Assembly: GCF_012927115.1 (NCBI RefSeq)
Contig: NZ_JABBFY010000001.1
Span: forward strand, 2,418,001 to 2,482,000
Direction of reading: 5' to 3'
Source: Sphingomonas sp. G-3-2-10
Lineage (GTDB): Bacteria; Pseudomonadota; Alphaproteobacteria; Sphingomonadales; Sphingomonadaceae
Length of the DNA stretch: 64,000 nucleotides
Shown here: piece after piece, positions 17,146-26,969 of the stretch
How positions within the stretch are numbered: position 1 is the stretch's first letter
Layout: every line of letters begins with the position of its first letter
Notes under the pieces: generated by a model
Seen by the model: only the letters and a program-made list of their open reading frames with translations
Told to the model about the DNA's origin: nothing
Databases searched by the model: none
Made by a program: the position numbers and the translations under genes

Positions 17146-17819
17146 AGCGATTCTGGAAGGAAGTGACGGTCGAGGATGGCGGGATCGCGCTCGACGGACG
17201 CCCGGTGCGCACCCCCGGCCGCGCGCCGCTGACGCTGCCGACGCCGCAACTGGCCGAAGCCGTGGCGCAGGAATGGCGCGACGTGGGCGAGACGATCGAT
17301 CCGCGCGCCATGCCGCTGACCGGCCTCGCCAATGCCGCGATCGACCGGATCGCCGCAGACCGCGAAACCTTCGCGGCGAGTCTGGCCGCCTATGGCGAAA
17401 GCGACCTGCTCTATTATCGCGCCGAACTGCCCGAGCCTCTGGTCGAGCGGCAACAGGCGGCATGGGACCCGCTGCTCGACTGGGCGCGTGGGCGCTATGA
17501 CGTACATTTCGAGACTGCGGCGGGCGTGATGCACAAGGCGCAACCCGAAGCGACCGTCGCGCGGCTGAGCGAAGCAGTGCACGCGCTCGATCCCTTCCGG
17601 CTGGCGGGGCTTTCGCCGGTGGTAACGGTCAGCGGCTCGCTGGTCGCCGCACTGGCGCTGATCGAAGGCGCGGCGGACGCCCAGACGGTGTGGACCGCCG
17701 CGCAGATCGACGAAGCGTGGCAGGAGGAAATGTGGGGCGAGGACGATCTCGCCACCAAGGCCCGCGACGCGCACCGCGCCGATTTCGACGCGGGCGCGCG
17801 GTTTCTCTCGCTGCTCTAG
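17142..17819 (+). CDS. ATP12-family F1-ATPase assembly chaperone
   Basis: A 225-residue alphaproteobacterial ATP12 homologue. In mitochondria ATP12 binds the free F1 alpha subunit, and the bacterial copies are presumed to help ATP synthase assembly. Recognisable are KRFWKEVTVEDGGIALDGRP, LAEAVAQEWRDVGETIDPRA, MPLTGLANAAIDRI and the late DEAWQEEMWGED. It ends the overlapping run that begins with crcB. No F1 genes are nearby. Confidence 0.9.
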   Translation: MKRFWKEVTVEDGGIALDGRPVRTPGRAPLTLPTPQLAEAVAQEWRDVGETIDPRAMPLTGLANAAIDRIAADRETFAASLAAYGESDLLYYRAELPEPLVERQQAAWDPLLDWARGRYDVHFETAAGVMHKAQPEATVARLSEAVHALDPFRLAGLSPVVTVSGSLVAALALIEGAADAQTVWTAAQIDEAWQEEMWGEDDLATKARDAHRADFDAGARFLSLL

Positions 17820-17845
17820 CCGGATCGGCAGTTCGCCCCTTAAAT

Positions 17846-17964
17846 CCTCCCCGGAGGGGGAGAGGGACCGCGAAGCGGTGGAGGCGATTATCCACGGGCG
17901 ATGCCGCTTCGGGTCAATTCCCCTCCGTCATGCTCACGCATGCCACCTCCCCCTGCGGGGGAGG
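17846..17964. repeat. CCTCCCC/GGGGAGG intergenic palindromic repeat
   Basis: The gap 17820-18141 (322 bases) contains CTCCCCGGAGGGGGAG (from 17847) and CCTCCCCCTGCGGGGGAGG (17946-17964), each self-complementary, framing about 80 bases of ordinary sequence. It is the same style as the arms at 25847-25940. Such palindromes are typical interspersed elements of alphaproteobacteria. The rest of the gap holds nothing recognisable beyond a possible promoter for unknown targets. Confidence 0.65.
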
Positions 17965-18141
17965 AGTGATCCTGAGCGCCAATCCCTTGTAATGTTGGAT
18001 TTCATCCGCTCAACTCGCCACGAGCGGAGCACGAATCCGCTCCGCTCTTTGACAGGTCAGTCGCACCGGAATCCCGTTTTCGCGGAAGGCCGGTTTTTCG
18101 CGATATTGGTGTCAACCGTGTCAACCGGAGGGATCCGGCGC

Positions 18142-18708
18142 TCAGGCTTCCGGGGGCGGTGCGAGGTTCCGCGGCAGCGCCCATGCCAGCACCGCACCCG
18201 CCGCGATCCACGATGCGACGTCGCTGATCCACAGATAGGTGAAATAGCCCCAGGGCATATGGTTGAAGATCGGCTGGCCGAGATCGGAATAGGCCGTGAC
18301 CGCAACCGCGGTGATCGCCACCAGCTTCAGCCGCGCGGCAAAGCTCATGCTGCCCGCGACCATGCGCAGCGCAATGCCTGCGACCAGCACGCAGAAAATC
18401 GCGAGGATCAGCCCGCCGATCAGCGAGCCGCCGTCGGGATTGGCGAAGCCGCTGGTGTTGAAGAAGATCATCGCCGTCGGCCCCTGCCCGTAAAGCTGGG
18501 TGCCCATCGCCGTGCCGGGCCAGGGCACCGGATAGGCACCGGTGCCGAGCGAACCGAGATGCTGGGCGAGCGCCGATTGCAGCGCGGCGGTGGTGGTGTC
18601 CGTGGTGCCGCTGAGCGCGAACCAGCTGAGCGGCGTGCCCCAGAAGACGAATCCGACGAACCACATGGCGATGCCGCCGAGCACCGCACCGAGCAACAGT
18701 CTGGGCAT
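18142..18708 (-). CDS. multi-pass membrane protein, unknown function
   Basis: A 188-residue protein with a signal-like first segment (MPRLLLGAVLGGIAMWFVGF) and four or five hydrophobic segments, including a C-terminal SDVASWIAAGAVLAWALP. It carries no known transporter signature. It follows gmk on the minus strand after 23 bases and may be transcribed with it. Codon use matches its neighbours. Confidence 0.65.
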   Translation of the reverse strand: MPRLLLGAVLGGIAMWFVGFVFWGTPLSWFALSGTTDTTTAALQSALAQHLGSLGTGAYPVPWPGTAMGTQLYGQGPTAMIFFNTSGFANPDGGSLIGGLILAIFCVLVAGIALRMVAGSMSFAARLKLVAITAVAVTAYSDLGQPIFNHMPWGYFTYLWISDVASWIAAGAVLAWALPRNLAPPPEA

Positions 18709-18731
18709 TGTAACCTCCCCTGTTCAGGAGG

Positions 18732-19379
18732 CTACTTGTTGAGCCCCCGGATGAATCCGATCAAGCCCGTCTGGCGCGAACGCTTGAGCCGTTCGGCCTT
18801 CAGGATCGTGTGGACGCAGTCATAGCATTGCTCGACATCGTCGTTGACCAGCACATAGTCATAGCCGTCCCAGTGGCTGACCTCGGCATTGGCGCGAGCC
18901 ATGCGGCGATCGATCACTTCGGTGGTGTCGGTGCCGCGATTGGTCAGCCGCTCGTGCAGAATCTTCATCGACGGCGGCAGGATGAACACCCGCACCACGT
19001 CGCCGCCCATCAGCTGGAACAGTTGCTGCGCACCCTGCCAGTCGATGTCGAACAGCACGTCGCGGCCCGAACGCAGCATCGCATCCACCGGCGCCTTGGG
19101 CGTGCCGTAGCGCTGGTCGAACACGTGCGCCCATTCCAGGAACTCGTTGTTCGCGACCATCGCGCGGAACGTGTCGGTATCGGTGAAGTGATAATCCTTG
19201 CCGTCTTCCTCGCCCGGGCGGATGCCGCGCGTGGTGTAGGACACTGACATATCGAGACCGTCATCGGCCTTCAGCAGCTTGCGGGCGATGGTCGACTTGC
19301 CGGCGCCCGAAGGCGAGGAAAGGACGAACAGCACGCCCCGTCTGCGGAAACCGTGGGGATCTTCGGGGTGCTCGGCCAT
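18732..19379 (-). CDS. gmk: guanylate kinase
   Basis: An essential cytoplasmic kinase converting GMP and ATP to GDP and ADP. The 215-residue protein has the P-loop SSPSGAGKST near residue 22, SYTTRGIRPGE (GMP-binding), DYHFTDTDTF, GTPKAPVD and DIDWQGAQQL. All lie where expected for bacterial Gmk. ATG 19379 is the only plausible start before the conserved region. Confidence 0.97.
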   Translation of the reverse strand: MAEHPEDPHGFRRRGVLFVLSSPSGAGKSTIARKLLKADDGLDMSVSYTTRGIRPGEEDGKDYHFTDTDTFRAMVANNEFLEWAHVFDQRYGTPKAPVDAMLRSGRDVLFDIDWQGAQQLFQLMGGDVVRVFILPPSMKILHERLTNRGTDTTEVIDRRMARANAEVSHWDGYDYVLVNDDVEQCYDCVHTILKAERLKRSRQTGLIGFIRGLNK

Positions 19380-19427
19380 GCGCGCTAGTGGCGGAGGAGT
19401 CGGGCGCGCGTCAAGCCGAGTCGCGCC

Positions 19428-19628
19428 CTACCAGTAGCGGGTTCGCGTCCGGCGGCGGAAAAACAGCCGCCAGACGCCCAGAATCCCGAGCAGCAGCCAG
19501 CCGAACCGCCCGCCGCGCCGCACCACGCGATCGGTTGCGACTCCGAACAGCGCGCCCTTGATGCCGCCGCGGCCGTCGCGGCGGTCGATCCGGTTGCCGA
19601 TAAAGGCCGCGAGGAGGGAGCGAATCAC
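19428..19628 (-). CDS. mini membrane protein, second of a related tandem pair
   Basis: A 66-residue protein starting with GTG at 19628, overlapping the stop of the upstream mini-gene by 4 bases. It contains IGNRIDRRDGRGGIKGALFGVATDRV, then a basic stretch and one membrane segment (FGWLLLGILGVWRLFF) with an Arg-rich end. The IDxRDGxGGxxGALxGVA pattern is shared with the upstream gene, so the two look like diverged duplicates. Confidence 0.55.
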   Translation of the reverse strand: MIRSLLAAFIGNRIDRRDGRGGIKGALFGVATDRVVRRGGRFGWLLLGILGVWRLFFRRRTRTRYW

Positions 19629-19840
19629 TCCGCTGCCTCCAGCGCAGGCGCGTCCCCGGCGAAGCGATTGCGGAGGTAGCGGGCCAGCAGCACGCCGCCA
19701 CCGATCAGGATTGCGGCGGGCAGGACGCGCTTGCCGGTTTCGTACACCGCGACGCCGGTGAGTGCGCCGAGCGTCCCGCCCTCGCCGTCTCGCTTGTCGA
19801 TGGCGTGGCCGATCCAGCCTGCGATTGCCTTGCCGATCAT
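19625..19840 (-). CDS. mini membrane protein, first of a related tandem pair
   Basis: A 71-residue protein (MIGKAIAGWIGHAIDKRDGE, then GGTLGALTGVAVYETGKR) with one clear membrane helix (VLPAAILIGGGVLLARYL) and an acidic end. It shares the IDxRDGxGGxxGALxGVA core with the following gene. It lies downstream of fumC on the same strand. No known family is recognised. The glycine-rich core could insert shallowly in membranes. Confidence 0.6.
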   Translation of the reverse strand: MIGKAIAGWIGHAIDKRDGEGGTLGALTGVAVYETGKRVLPAAILIGGGVLLARYLRNRFAGDAPALEAAE

Positions 19841-19893
19841 GTGTGTCTCCCGCTGAGTTTAAGCTCAAGCGCGGGAGACGGTCACAAGTTCCT

Positions 19894-21297
<1,404 letters not shown>

Positions 21298-21355
21298 AGG
21301 CAACGCCGGATTGGGGCAGATTTGGCCGCTCCCTTGGCCGCGCACCGGCGCGGGA

Positions 21356-22087
21356 TCAAGCAAGTTTGTGTTGGGCCATCCGCTCGTAATAGGGCCGCGC
21401 CGCCTCCGCGACGGGCTTGAGCGCATCGGGCAGGTCGTCGAACGTCGCCAGCCGCGCGGGCGGATTGAAGCCGGTCGACCGCTCGACCGCATCATACCAT
21501 GCCGGTGCCCACACCCCGTCCGATGCGCGGCGGCCCGCCGGCCAGCTCAGCATCTTCTCCGAAAAGGGAATGCCCAGCGCATCGCACAGGGCGGAAAGCG
21601 CGGCGCGGGGATCGGCCAGCACGTCGCTGCCCTCGATCACCGGCGGCGCCTTGCCCGTCCGTTCGGCGACGCGATCGAAGATCTCGTTCTGGCGGACCAC
21701 GCCGATATCGTCGAGTGTCACCACGGTGCGCTTGGCGAGGTACGACGCCAGCACCTGTTCGGGCGGACGGATCAGGAAGGCATTGGTGCAGGCATCCATC
21801 CAGTCGAGCCCGAATTCGGGCAGCATGTGGTGGCACATCTGCTTCTGATACCAGACCGGGCTGCCGCCGGGCGCCGGGCCGGTCATCGCATCGGCGACCT
21901 CGCGCCAGTCATTGGGTTGCGAGGCGATCACTTCCTCGAACATCGGATGTTGCGCGCCCGTCTTCGCGAGGAAGGCGGCATAGAAAGGCTCGTCGCTGAC
22001 GTCAGTATCGTCGCGATTCTCGAACGCGCGCATCATCGCGGTCGAGATGTTGCGGGGGCCAGACCACATGGCAATGCGCACAGTCAC
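21356..22087 (-). CDS. sulfotransferase-like P-loop protein
   Basis: A 243-residue protein beginning [20 protein letters not shown], which resembles the PAPS 5'-phosphosulfate loop of sulfotransferases (Ser/Arg-rich P-loop variant). [14 protein letters not shown] corresponds to the 3'-phosphate-binding region. From memory, this group is found beside, or fused to, branched-chain aminotransferases, as here. The acceptor is unknown, and a kinase-like or non-sulfur role cannot be excluded. It overlaps the upstream aminotransferase gene by 4 bases. Confidence 0.72.
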   Translation of the reverse strand: MTVRIAMWSGPRNISTAMMRAFENRDDTDVSDEPFYAAFLAKTGAQHPMFEEVIASQPNDWREVADAMTGPAPGGSPVWYQKQMCHHMLPEFGLDWMDACTNAFLIRPPEQVLASYLAKRTVVTLDDIGVVRQNEIFDRVAERTGKAPPVIEGSDVLADPRAALSALCDALGIPFSEKMLSWPAGRRASDGVWAPAWYDAVERSTGFNPPARLATFDDLPDALKPVAEAARPYYERMAQHKLA

Positions 22088-23007
22088 AGAAGCGGATTCG
22101 CGGCGGCGTCCGCGTCCTTCATGGCTTCATAGGCAGCGGCGATCGCCCGCGTCACCGGACCGTTCACCTGCCGCATCTTCTGGCCGTCGATCGAGCGGAC
22201 CGGCGTGATCCCGCCCATCGTGCCGGTGACGAAGGCTTCCTCGGCGGCGAGGACGTGGCGCAGCGGGACGCTGCATTCGAGCACCGGCGCGGCGCCCGCG
22301 CGGCACGCGGCGATGACGTTGTCGCGGGTGATGCCGTTGAAGCAGTAGCTGCCGGTCGAGGTCTCCACCCGCCCGTCGCGCACCCAAAAGAAGTTGGTCG
22401 CGTTGCAGCTCGCCACTTGCCCGTGCGGATCGAGCATCAGCGCTTCGTCGGCCTCGGGATCGATGTCGATCGCTTCGATCAGCGCGCGGATCAGGTTGAG
22501 GCGGCTGTGCGAATTGAGCCGCATGTCGAACGTATCGGGCCGCGAAGTCCGCGTGGTGACGCTGCGCAGCGCGAGACCGCCACCGGGCAGCGGCGGCTTG
22601 GTCTTGTATTCGGCGGTGATCGCCAGCGTGGCGCGGCCCAGCGCGTTTCGCGGATCCTGATTGATCGTCGCCTTCAGCCCGCGCGTGACCATCAGGCGAA
22701 GATGCCCGCCATCGGTCATGCCATTGGCGACGATCAGTTCGCGCAGCGCCGCCCGCATCTCGTCGCGGGTCAGGCCGACATCGATCCTGATCGCCGCCGC
22801 GCCCGCATAGAGCCGGTCGAGATGCGCATCGAGGAACAGCAGGGCGCGCTTGTGCAGCCTCAGCCCCTCCCACACCCCGTCGCCCATCCCGAACCCCGCG
22901 TCGAAGATCGAGACGCGTGCCTCCCCGGTCGGCACGAGCGCGCCGTTCAGATGGACGAGCAGATTCGCGTTGCGCGGATCGGGAGCGAAATCCTGGCTGC
23001 CGGGCAT
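22084..23007 (-). CDS. class IV PLP aminotransferase (BCAT/D-amino acid type)
   Basis: A 307-residue fold-type IV aminotransferase. FDAGFGMGDGVWEGLRLH at about residue 35 is the class IV entry motif, and HLDRLYAGAAAI follows. SHSRLNLIRALIEA occupies the region of the PLP Lys in relatives; a Lys earlier in TRGLKATI is a further candidate. ALMLDPHGQVASCNATNFF is the conserved phosphate-binding Glu/Asn block, although the usual leading Glu appears as Asp. Substrate class (branched-chain, D-amino acid or aminodeoxychorismate) is unresolved. ATG 23007 is preferred; ATG 23043 would add 12 residues. Confidence 0.78.
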   Translation of the reverse strand: MPGSQDFAPDPRNANLLVHLNGALVPTGEARVSIFDAGFGMGDGVWEGLRLHKRALLFLDAHLDRLYAGAAAIRIDVGLTRDEMRAALRELIVANGMTDGGHLRLMVTRGLKATINQDPRNALGRATLAITAEYKTKPPLPGGGLALRSVTTRTSRPDTFDMRLNSHSRLNLIRALIEAIDIDPEADEALMLDPHGQVASCNATNFFWVRDGRVETSTGSYCFNGITRDNVIAACRAGAAPVLECSVPLRHVLAAEEAFVTGTMGGITPVRSIDGQKMRQVNGPVTRAIAAAYEAMKDADAAANPLL

Positions 23008-23054
23008 GGAACGATCAATCCCCCTCCAACAGCCGCCGGGCAATCAGCGCCGGA

Positions 23055-23537
23055 TCACTTCTTCCGCTTGAAATCCACCGAGACGACGTTCGAGCCATCG
23101 TCGGCCGGCGTGATCGTCGGGCCGTCATTCTCGGCCTCGTCGTGCGGCTCGGGCTCGTCCGGGCCTTCCTGCGCCTGGAAGCGCAGTTCGAAATTGACAG
23201 CCGGATCGTGGAAGCCGGTGATCGCCGAGAAGGGGATGTTCAGCGTCGCGGGCACCTGATTGAAGGTCAGGCCGACCGAGAAGCGTTCGTCATCGACCCG
23301 CAGGTCCCAGAATTTGTGCTGGAGGACGATGGTCATCTCGTCCGGGAAGCGCTCGATCAGCCGCTGCGGAATTTCGACACCGGGGACCTGGGTCTTGAAG
23401 GTGATATAAAAATGGTGCGTGCCGGGCAGGGCCTGGCTGGACGCAACAGAGCCGAGAACACGGCCGACAACTGCGCGCAGGGCCTCCTGCACGATCTCGT
23501 CATAGGGAATCAAACTGTCGGGCACGGTACCGGTCAT
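23055..23537 (-). CDS. sspB: SspB-family ClpXP adaptor
   Basis: A 160-residue protein of the alphaproteobacterial SspB group, which delivers ssrA-tagged and other substrates to ClpXP. MTGTVPDSLIPYDEIVQEAL, THHFYITFKTQVPGV, PDEMTIVLQHKFWDL and FSVGLTFNQVPATLNIPFSA are characteristic. An acidic linker and the short tail VVSVDFKRKK (the ClpX-docking tail in this family) complete it. It diverges from hisB. Confidence 0.88.
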   Translation of the reverse strand: MTGTVPDSLIPYDEIVQEALRAVVGRVLGSVASSQALPGTHHFYITFKTQVPGVEIPQRLIERFPDEMTIVLQHKFWDLRVDDERFSVGLTFNQVPATLNIPFSAITGFHDPAVNFELRFQAQEGPDEPEPHDEAENDGPTITPADDGSNVVSVDFKRKK

Positions 23538-23650
23538 GGCCCCTTGGGTAGCGGTTCGCGCCATCGGGTCAAGCGGGTCGAACGCACGAGCTTGTTCGCG
23601 GCCAAGCAACGCTATTTTGCGCAGGATGACATGGGCGCTATGGGGGCGGC

Positions 23651-24238
23651 ATGCGTACCGCCACGATCAGCCGCAAGACGAGCGAGACTTCGATCGACGT
23701 CTCCGTGAATCTCGATGGAACCGGAAATTACCGGATTTCGACTGGAATCGGCTTTTTCGATCATATGCTGGAGCAACTCGCCAAGCATTCGCTGATCGAT
23801 CTCGATGTGAAGACGGTCGGAGATCTGCATATCGATCAGCACCACACCGTTGAGGATACCGGCATCGCGATCGGCGAAGCCGTGGCGCAGGCGCTGGGCG
23901 ACAAGCGCGGCATCCGCCGCTACGCCGACGCGCTCTCGCCGATGGACGAGACGCTGACCCGCGTCGCGATCGACATTTCCGGGCGCCCCTACACCGTGTT
24001 CAAGACCGAGTTCAGCCAGAAGAAGCTGGGGGAGATGGACACCGAGATGTTCGAGCACTGGTTCCAGTCGTTCGCGCAGGCGGCGGGCATCACGCTGCAC
24101 GTCGAGACTTTGTACGGCACCAATAATCACCACATCGCGGAAAGCGCGTTCAAGGGCCTCGCCCGTGCACTGCGCGAAGCGGTGGAGATCGATCCGCGCA
24201 AGGCCGGCGTGATCCCCAGCACCAAGGGTGTGCTGTGA
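23651..24238 (+). CDS. hisB: imidazoleglycerol-phosphate dehydratase
   Basis: Histidine biosynthesis enzyme converting imidazoleglycerol phosphate to imidazoleacetol phosphate. The 195-residue monofunctional form has two histidine-rich Mn sites: [14 protein letters not shown] near residue 60 and [19 protein letters not shown] near residue 157. [13 protein letters not shown] is also conserved. It opens the his operon, and its TGA overlaps the next gene. Confidence 0.97.
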   Translation: MRTATISRKTSETSIDVSVNLDGTGNYRISTGIGFFDHMLEQLAKHSLIDLDVKTVGDLHIDQHHTVEDTGIAIGEAVAQALGDKRGIRRYADALSPMDETLTRVAIDISGRPYTVFKTEFSQKKLGEMDTEMFEHWFQSFAQAAGITLHVETLYGTNNHHIAESAFKGLARALREAVEIDPRKAGVIPSTKGVL

Positions 24239-24525
24239 TGTTCGTCGTGCTGCTCACCTACGTCGCGGACCTTGCCGAAGTGGATGCCTGCCTTCCCGAG
24301 CATGTCGAATGGCTGAAGGCCGGGCTTGCCGACGGCACGCTGCTGATCGCCGGACGGCAGGTGCCGCGCACCGGCGGTGTGCTGATCGCGCGAAGCGAAA
24401 GCCGCGAGGCAGCCGAAGTATGGGCGGGGAGCGATCCGTTCGTGCTGCGTGGCGTCGCGACCGCCGAGGTGGTTGAGTTCAACACCTCGTTCCTCGCGCC
24501 CGGACTTTCGGCGCTCAAGGAATGA
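24238..24525 (+). CDS. YciI-like protein inside the his operon
   Basis: A 96-residue ferredoxin-like-fold YciI protein: [40 protein letters not shown] and WAGSDPFVLRGVATAEVVEF follow the family layout, including the His near residue 22 and the DPF motif. YciI proteins have no firmly known reaction in most genomes. It is coupled on both sides (TGATG with hisB, ATGA with hisH), so it is made together with the histidine enzymes. Confidence 0.82.
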   Translation: MFVVLLTYVADLAEVDACLPEHVEWLKAGLADGTLLIAGRQVPRTGGVLIARSESREAAEVWAGSDPFVLRGVATAEVVEFNTSFLAPGLSALKE

Positions 24526-25124
24526 CCATCGCGCTGATCGATTACGGCGCGGGCAACCTCCATTCGGTCCATAATGCGCTCAAGGCAGCGGGAGCTTCCG
24601 ATATCGATGTGACGGCGGACCCGGCCGCGGTGCTGCGCGCGGACCGCGTCGTGCTGCCCGGCGTCGGCGCGTTCGGCGCGTGCGCCAGCGGGCTGCGCGG
24701 GATCGAAGGCATGACCGATGCGCTCGACCGGCGCGTACGTCGCGACGGCGCGCCCTTCCTCGGCGTCTGTGTCGGTATGCAGCTGATGGCCGATACCGGC
24801 GAGGAACTCGGCGTGCATCAGGGGCTTGGCTGGATCGCGGGCACCGTCCGCGCCCTGCCCCCCTCGCCCGGCGTTCGCGTGCCGCATATGGGCTGGAACG
24901 ATGTCGTGCCGGTTGCCGATCACCCGCTGATCGAGCGCGGCGAAGCCTATTTCCTGCACAGCTTCGCCTTTGAGGGCGAGCATGTGCTGGCAACGACCGA
25001 TCATGGCGGCACCGTCACCGCCGCGATCGGCCGCAACAATATGATCGGCGTCCAGTTCCACCCCGAAAAGAGCCAGCGCTACGGCATCGCACTGATGGAA
25101 AGGTTTCTCGCATGGCGCCCCTGA
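24522..25124 (+). CDS. hisH: imidazole glycerol phosphate synthase, glutaminase subunit
   Basis: HisH releases ammonia from glutamine for HisF. The 200-residue class I glutamine amidotransferase shows [17 protein letters not shown] at the start, the nucleophile in [13 protein letters not shown] (Cys near residue 84), and VQFHPEKSQ with the catalytic His/Glu pair near residues 182-184. It overlaps the YciI gene by 4 bases and hisA by 13. Confidence 0.96.
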   Translation: MTIALIDYGAGNLHSVHNALKAAGASDIDVTADPAAVLRADRVVLPGVGAFGACASGLRGIEGMTDALDRRVRRDGAPFLGVCVGMQLMADTGEELGVHQGLGWIAGTVRALPPSPGVRVPHMGWNDVVPVADHPLIERGEAYFLHSFAFEGEHVLATTDHGGTVTAAIGRNNMIGVQFHPEKSQRYGIALMERFLAWRP

Positions 25125-25894
25125 TCGTTTTCCCCGCCATCGACCTGAAGGGCGGACAGGTGGTGCGTCTCGCCGAAGGCGATATGGATCGCGCGACCGT
25201 CTATGGCGACGATCCCGCCGCGCAGGCCGCCGCCTTCATGGCCGCCGGCGCGAGCCATCTCCATGTGGTGGACCTCGACGGTGCGTTCGCGGGTGAATCG
25301 GTCAACGGCGCGGCGGTGGGCGCAATCCTCCAGGCGTTCGCCGGCAAGGTCCAGTTGGGCGGCGGCATCCGGTCGCGCGAATCGGTCGAACATTGGCTCG
25401 ATCTGGGCGTCAATCGCGTGGTGATCGGCACCGCAGCGCTCGAAAATCCCGAACTGGTCCGCGAAGCCGCACGCGACAATCCCGGCCGGATCGTCGTCGC
25501 GGTCGATGCGCGCGATGGCATGGTCGCGACGCGCGGCTGGGCCGATGTGTCCACCGTCAGCGTGGTCGAACTGGCGAAGCGGTTCGAGGATGCCGGCGTC
25601 GCCGCCCTGCTCTTCACCGATGTCGGCCGCGACGGGCTGCTCAAGGGCTGCAATGTCGAGGCAACCGTGGCGCTGGCCCGCGCAGTGTCGATTCCCGTCA
25701 TCGCCAGCGGCGGCGTGACCGATGTGCGCGACATCGAACTGCTCCGCCCGCATGTGGCAGACGGGATCGAAGGCGTCATCACCGGCCGGGCGCTGTATGA
25801 CGGGCGGCTGGGGTTGCGTGAAGCGATCGAGGCTGCGGCTTCTTCTCCCTCTCCCCTCCGGGAAGAGGGTCGGGGAGAGGGGCAAGAACCGTGA
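25112..25894 (+). CDS. hisA: phosphoribosylformimino-5-aminoimidazole carboxamide ribotide isomerase
   Basis: HisA is the beta/alpha-barrel isomerase preceding His[19 protein letters not shown] contains the N-terminal catalytic Asp; [20 protein letters not shown] and [16 protein letters not shown] carry the two phosphate-binding half-barrel motifs. The protein is 260 residues, somewhat long: the last 15-16 residues (from about [10 protein letters not shown]) are encoded by one arm of an inverted repeat, and the stop codon lies in that repeat's loop. The core enzyme looks intact. Confidence 0.95.
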   Translation: MAPLIVFPAIDLKGGQVVRLAEGDMDRATVYGDDPAAQAAAFMAAGASHLHVVDLDGAFAGESVNGAAVGAILQAFAGKVQLGGGIRSRESVEHWLDLGVNRVVIGTAALENPELVREAARDNPGRIVVAVDARDGMVATRGWADVSTVSVVELAKRFEDAGVAALLFTDVGRDGLLKGCNVEATVALARAVSIPVIASGGVTDVRDIELLRPHVADGIEGVITGRALYDGRLGLREAIEAAASSPSPLREEGRGEGQEP

Positions 25895-25940
25895 CCTGCC
25901 CGCACTTCCCCTCTCCCAACCCTCTCCCCGGAGGGGAGAG
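25847..25940. repeat. long inverted repeat spanning hisA stop and hisF ribosome-binding site
   Basis: Arm 1 (25847-25882) and arm 2 (25908-25940) are near-perfect reverse complements over about 33 bases, built from CTCTCCCC/GGGGAGAG blocks and separated by a 25-base loop. Arm 1 is translated as the hisA C-terminus, the loop contains the hisA TGA (25892-25894), and arm 2 supplies the GGAGGGGAGAG directly before the hisF GTG. It is related to the palindromes at 17846-17964. Confidence 0.85.
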
Positions 25941-25946
25941 CGCTTT

Positions 25947-26705
25947 GTGACCGTCCGCGCGCGCGTCATCCCATGCCTCGACGTGTCCAACGGACGCGTG
26001 GTGAAGGGCGTCAACTTCGTCGATCTGATCGACGCGGGCGATCCGGTCGAACAGGCCCGCGCCTATGACGCGGCCGGCGCGGACGAGCTGTGCTTCCTCG
26101 ATATCGGCGCCAGCCATGAGGGCCGCGACACGATCGTCGATGTCGTGCGCCGCACCGCCGAGGTGTGCTTCATGCCGCTGACCGTGGGCGGCGGAGTGCG
26201 CAGCGTCGACGATGCGCGCGCGCTGTTGCTGGCGGGCGCGGACAAGGTGGCGGTCAATTCCGCCGCCGTCTCGCGGCCCGAGGTCGTGGCCGAGATCGCC
26301 GACCGGATGGGCAGCCAGTGCGTCGTCGCTTCGGTCGATGCGCGGCGCAGCCAGGGGCGTTGGGAAGTCTTCACGCATGGTGGCCGCCGCGCGACGGGAA
26401 TCGACGCGGTCGAGCATGCGCTGAACCTCGCGCGCTTGGGCGCGGGGGAGATCCTTGTCACCTCGATGGACCGCGACGGGACCCGCGACGGCTATGATCT
26501 CGAGCTGATCCGCACCATCGCCGATCAGGTGACCGTGCCGGTGGTCGCGTCGGGTGGCGTGGGCAATCTCCAGCATCTGGTCGAGGGCATTCGCGACGGC
26601 CATGCCAGCGCAGTGCTTGCCGCCTCGATCTTCCATTTCGGCGAAGCGAGCATCGCCGACGCCCATGCCGCGCTGGCGGCAGCGGGGATTCCGGTTCGCG
26701 CTTAA
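25947..26705 (+). CDS. hisF: imidazole glycerol phosphate synthase, cyclase subunit
   Basis: HisF joins ammonia from HisH to PRFAR, giving imidazoleglycerol phosphate and AICAR. The 252-residue barrel begins [20 protein letters not shown] (catalytic Asp near 11), with [27 protein letters not shown], the second catalytic Asp in [11 protein letters not shown] and [20 protein letters not shown] 25947 is the start and its Shine-Dalgarno lies in the arm of the inverted repeat. Confidence 0.96.
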   Translation: MTVRARVIPCLDVSNGRVVKGVNFVDLIDAGDPVEQARAYDAAGADELCFLDIGASHEGRDTIVDVVRRTAEVCFMPLTVGGGVRSVDDARALLLAGADKVAVNSAAVSRPEVVAEIADRMGSQCVVASVDARRSQGRWEVFTHGGRRATGIDAVEHALNLARLGAGEILVTSMDRDGTRDGYDLELIRTIADQVTVPVVASGGVGNLQHLVEGIRDGHASAVLAASIFHFGEASIADAHAALAAAGIPVRA

Positions 26706-26740
26706 CGATTTCGTGGCGACCGGCGCGCTATGACGCCGCT

Positions 26741-26938
26741 ATGCTCCGCTACGTCCTGCCCCTGCTGATCGCCGCCCCCGCCTTCGCCGAAGACGCGCAT
26801 AGCGGCGTCGCGGGCACGCGATCGATGCCCGAGCTGTCCGACTTCGCTCTGTTCGCCTGCGCGGTGTTCGGTGTGTGGTTCGTCCGCCGGGCGATGCGCG
26901 CGAAGTTCCGCAAGGCCAAAGCCGAAGCGCAGGATTGA
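26741..26938 (+). CDS. 65-residue exported/membrane mini-protein with PELSD-TM-Arg tail
   Basis: A signal peptide (MLRYVLPLLIAAPAFA) leads to a very short mature segment, then MPELSDFALFACAVFGVWFV and RRAMRAKFRKAKAEAQD. That is a Pro-Glu start, one membrane helix and a basic cluster. The arrangement looks like a PEP-CTERM-style sorting tail, but almost no cargo lies between signal and tail. It sits between hisF and hisE with ordinary codon use. Function unknown. Confidence 0.6.
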   Translation: MLRYVLPLLIAAPAFAEDAHSGVAGTRSMPELSDFALFACAVFGVWFVRRAMRAKFRKAKAEAQD

Positions 26939-26969
26939 CAGGATCGCCCGGCTCGCTCAGCCGGAAATC

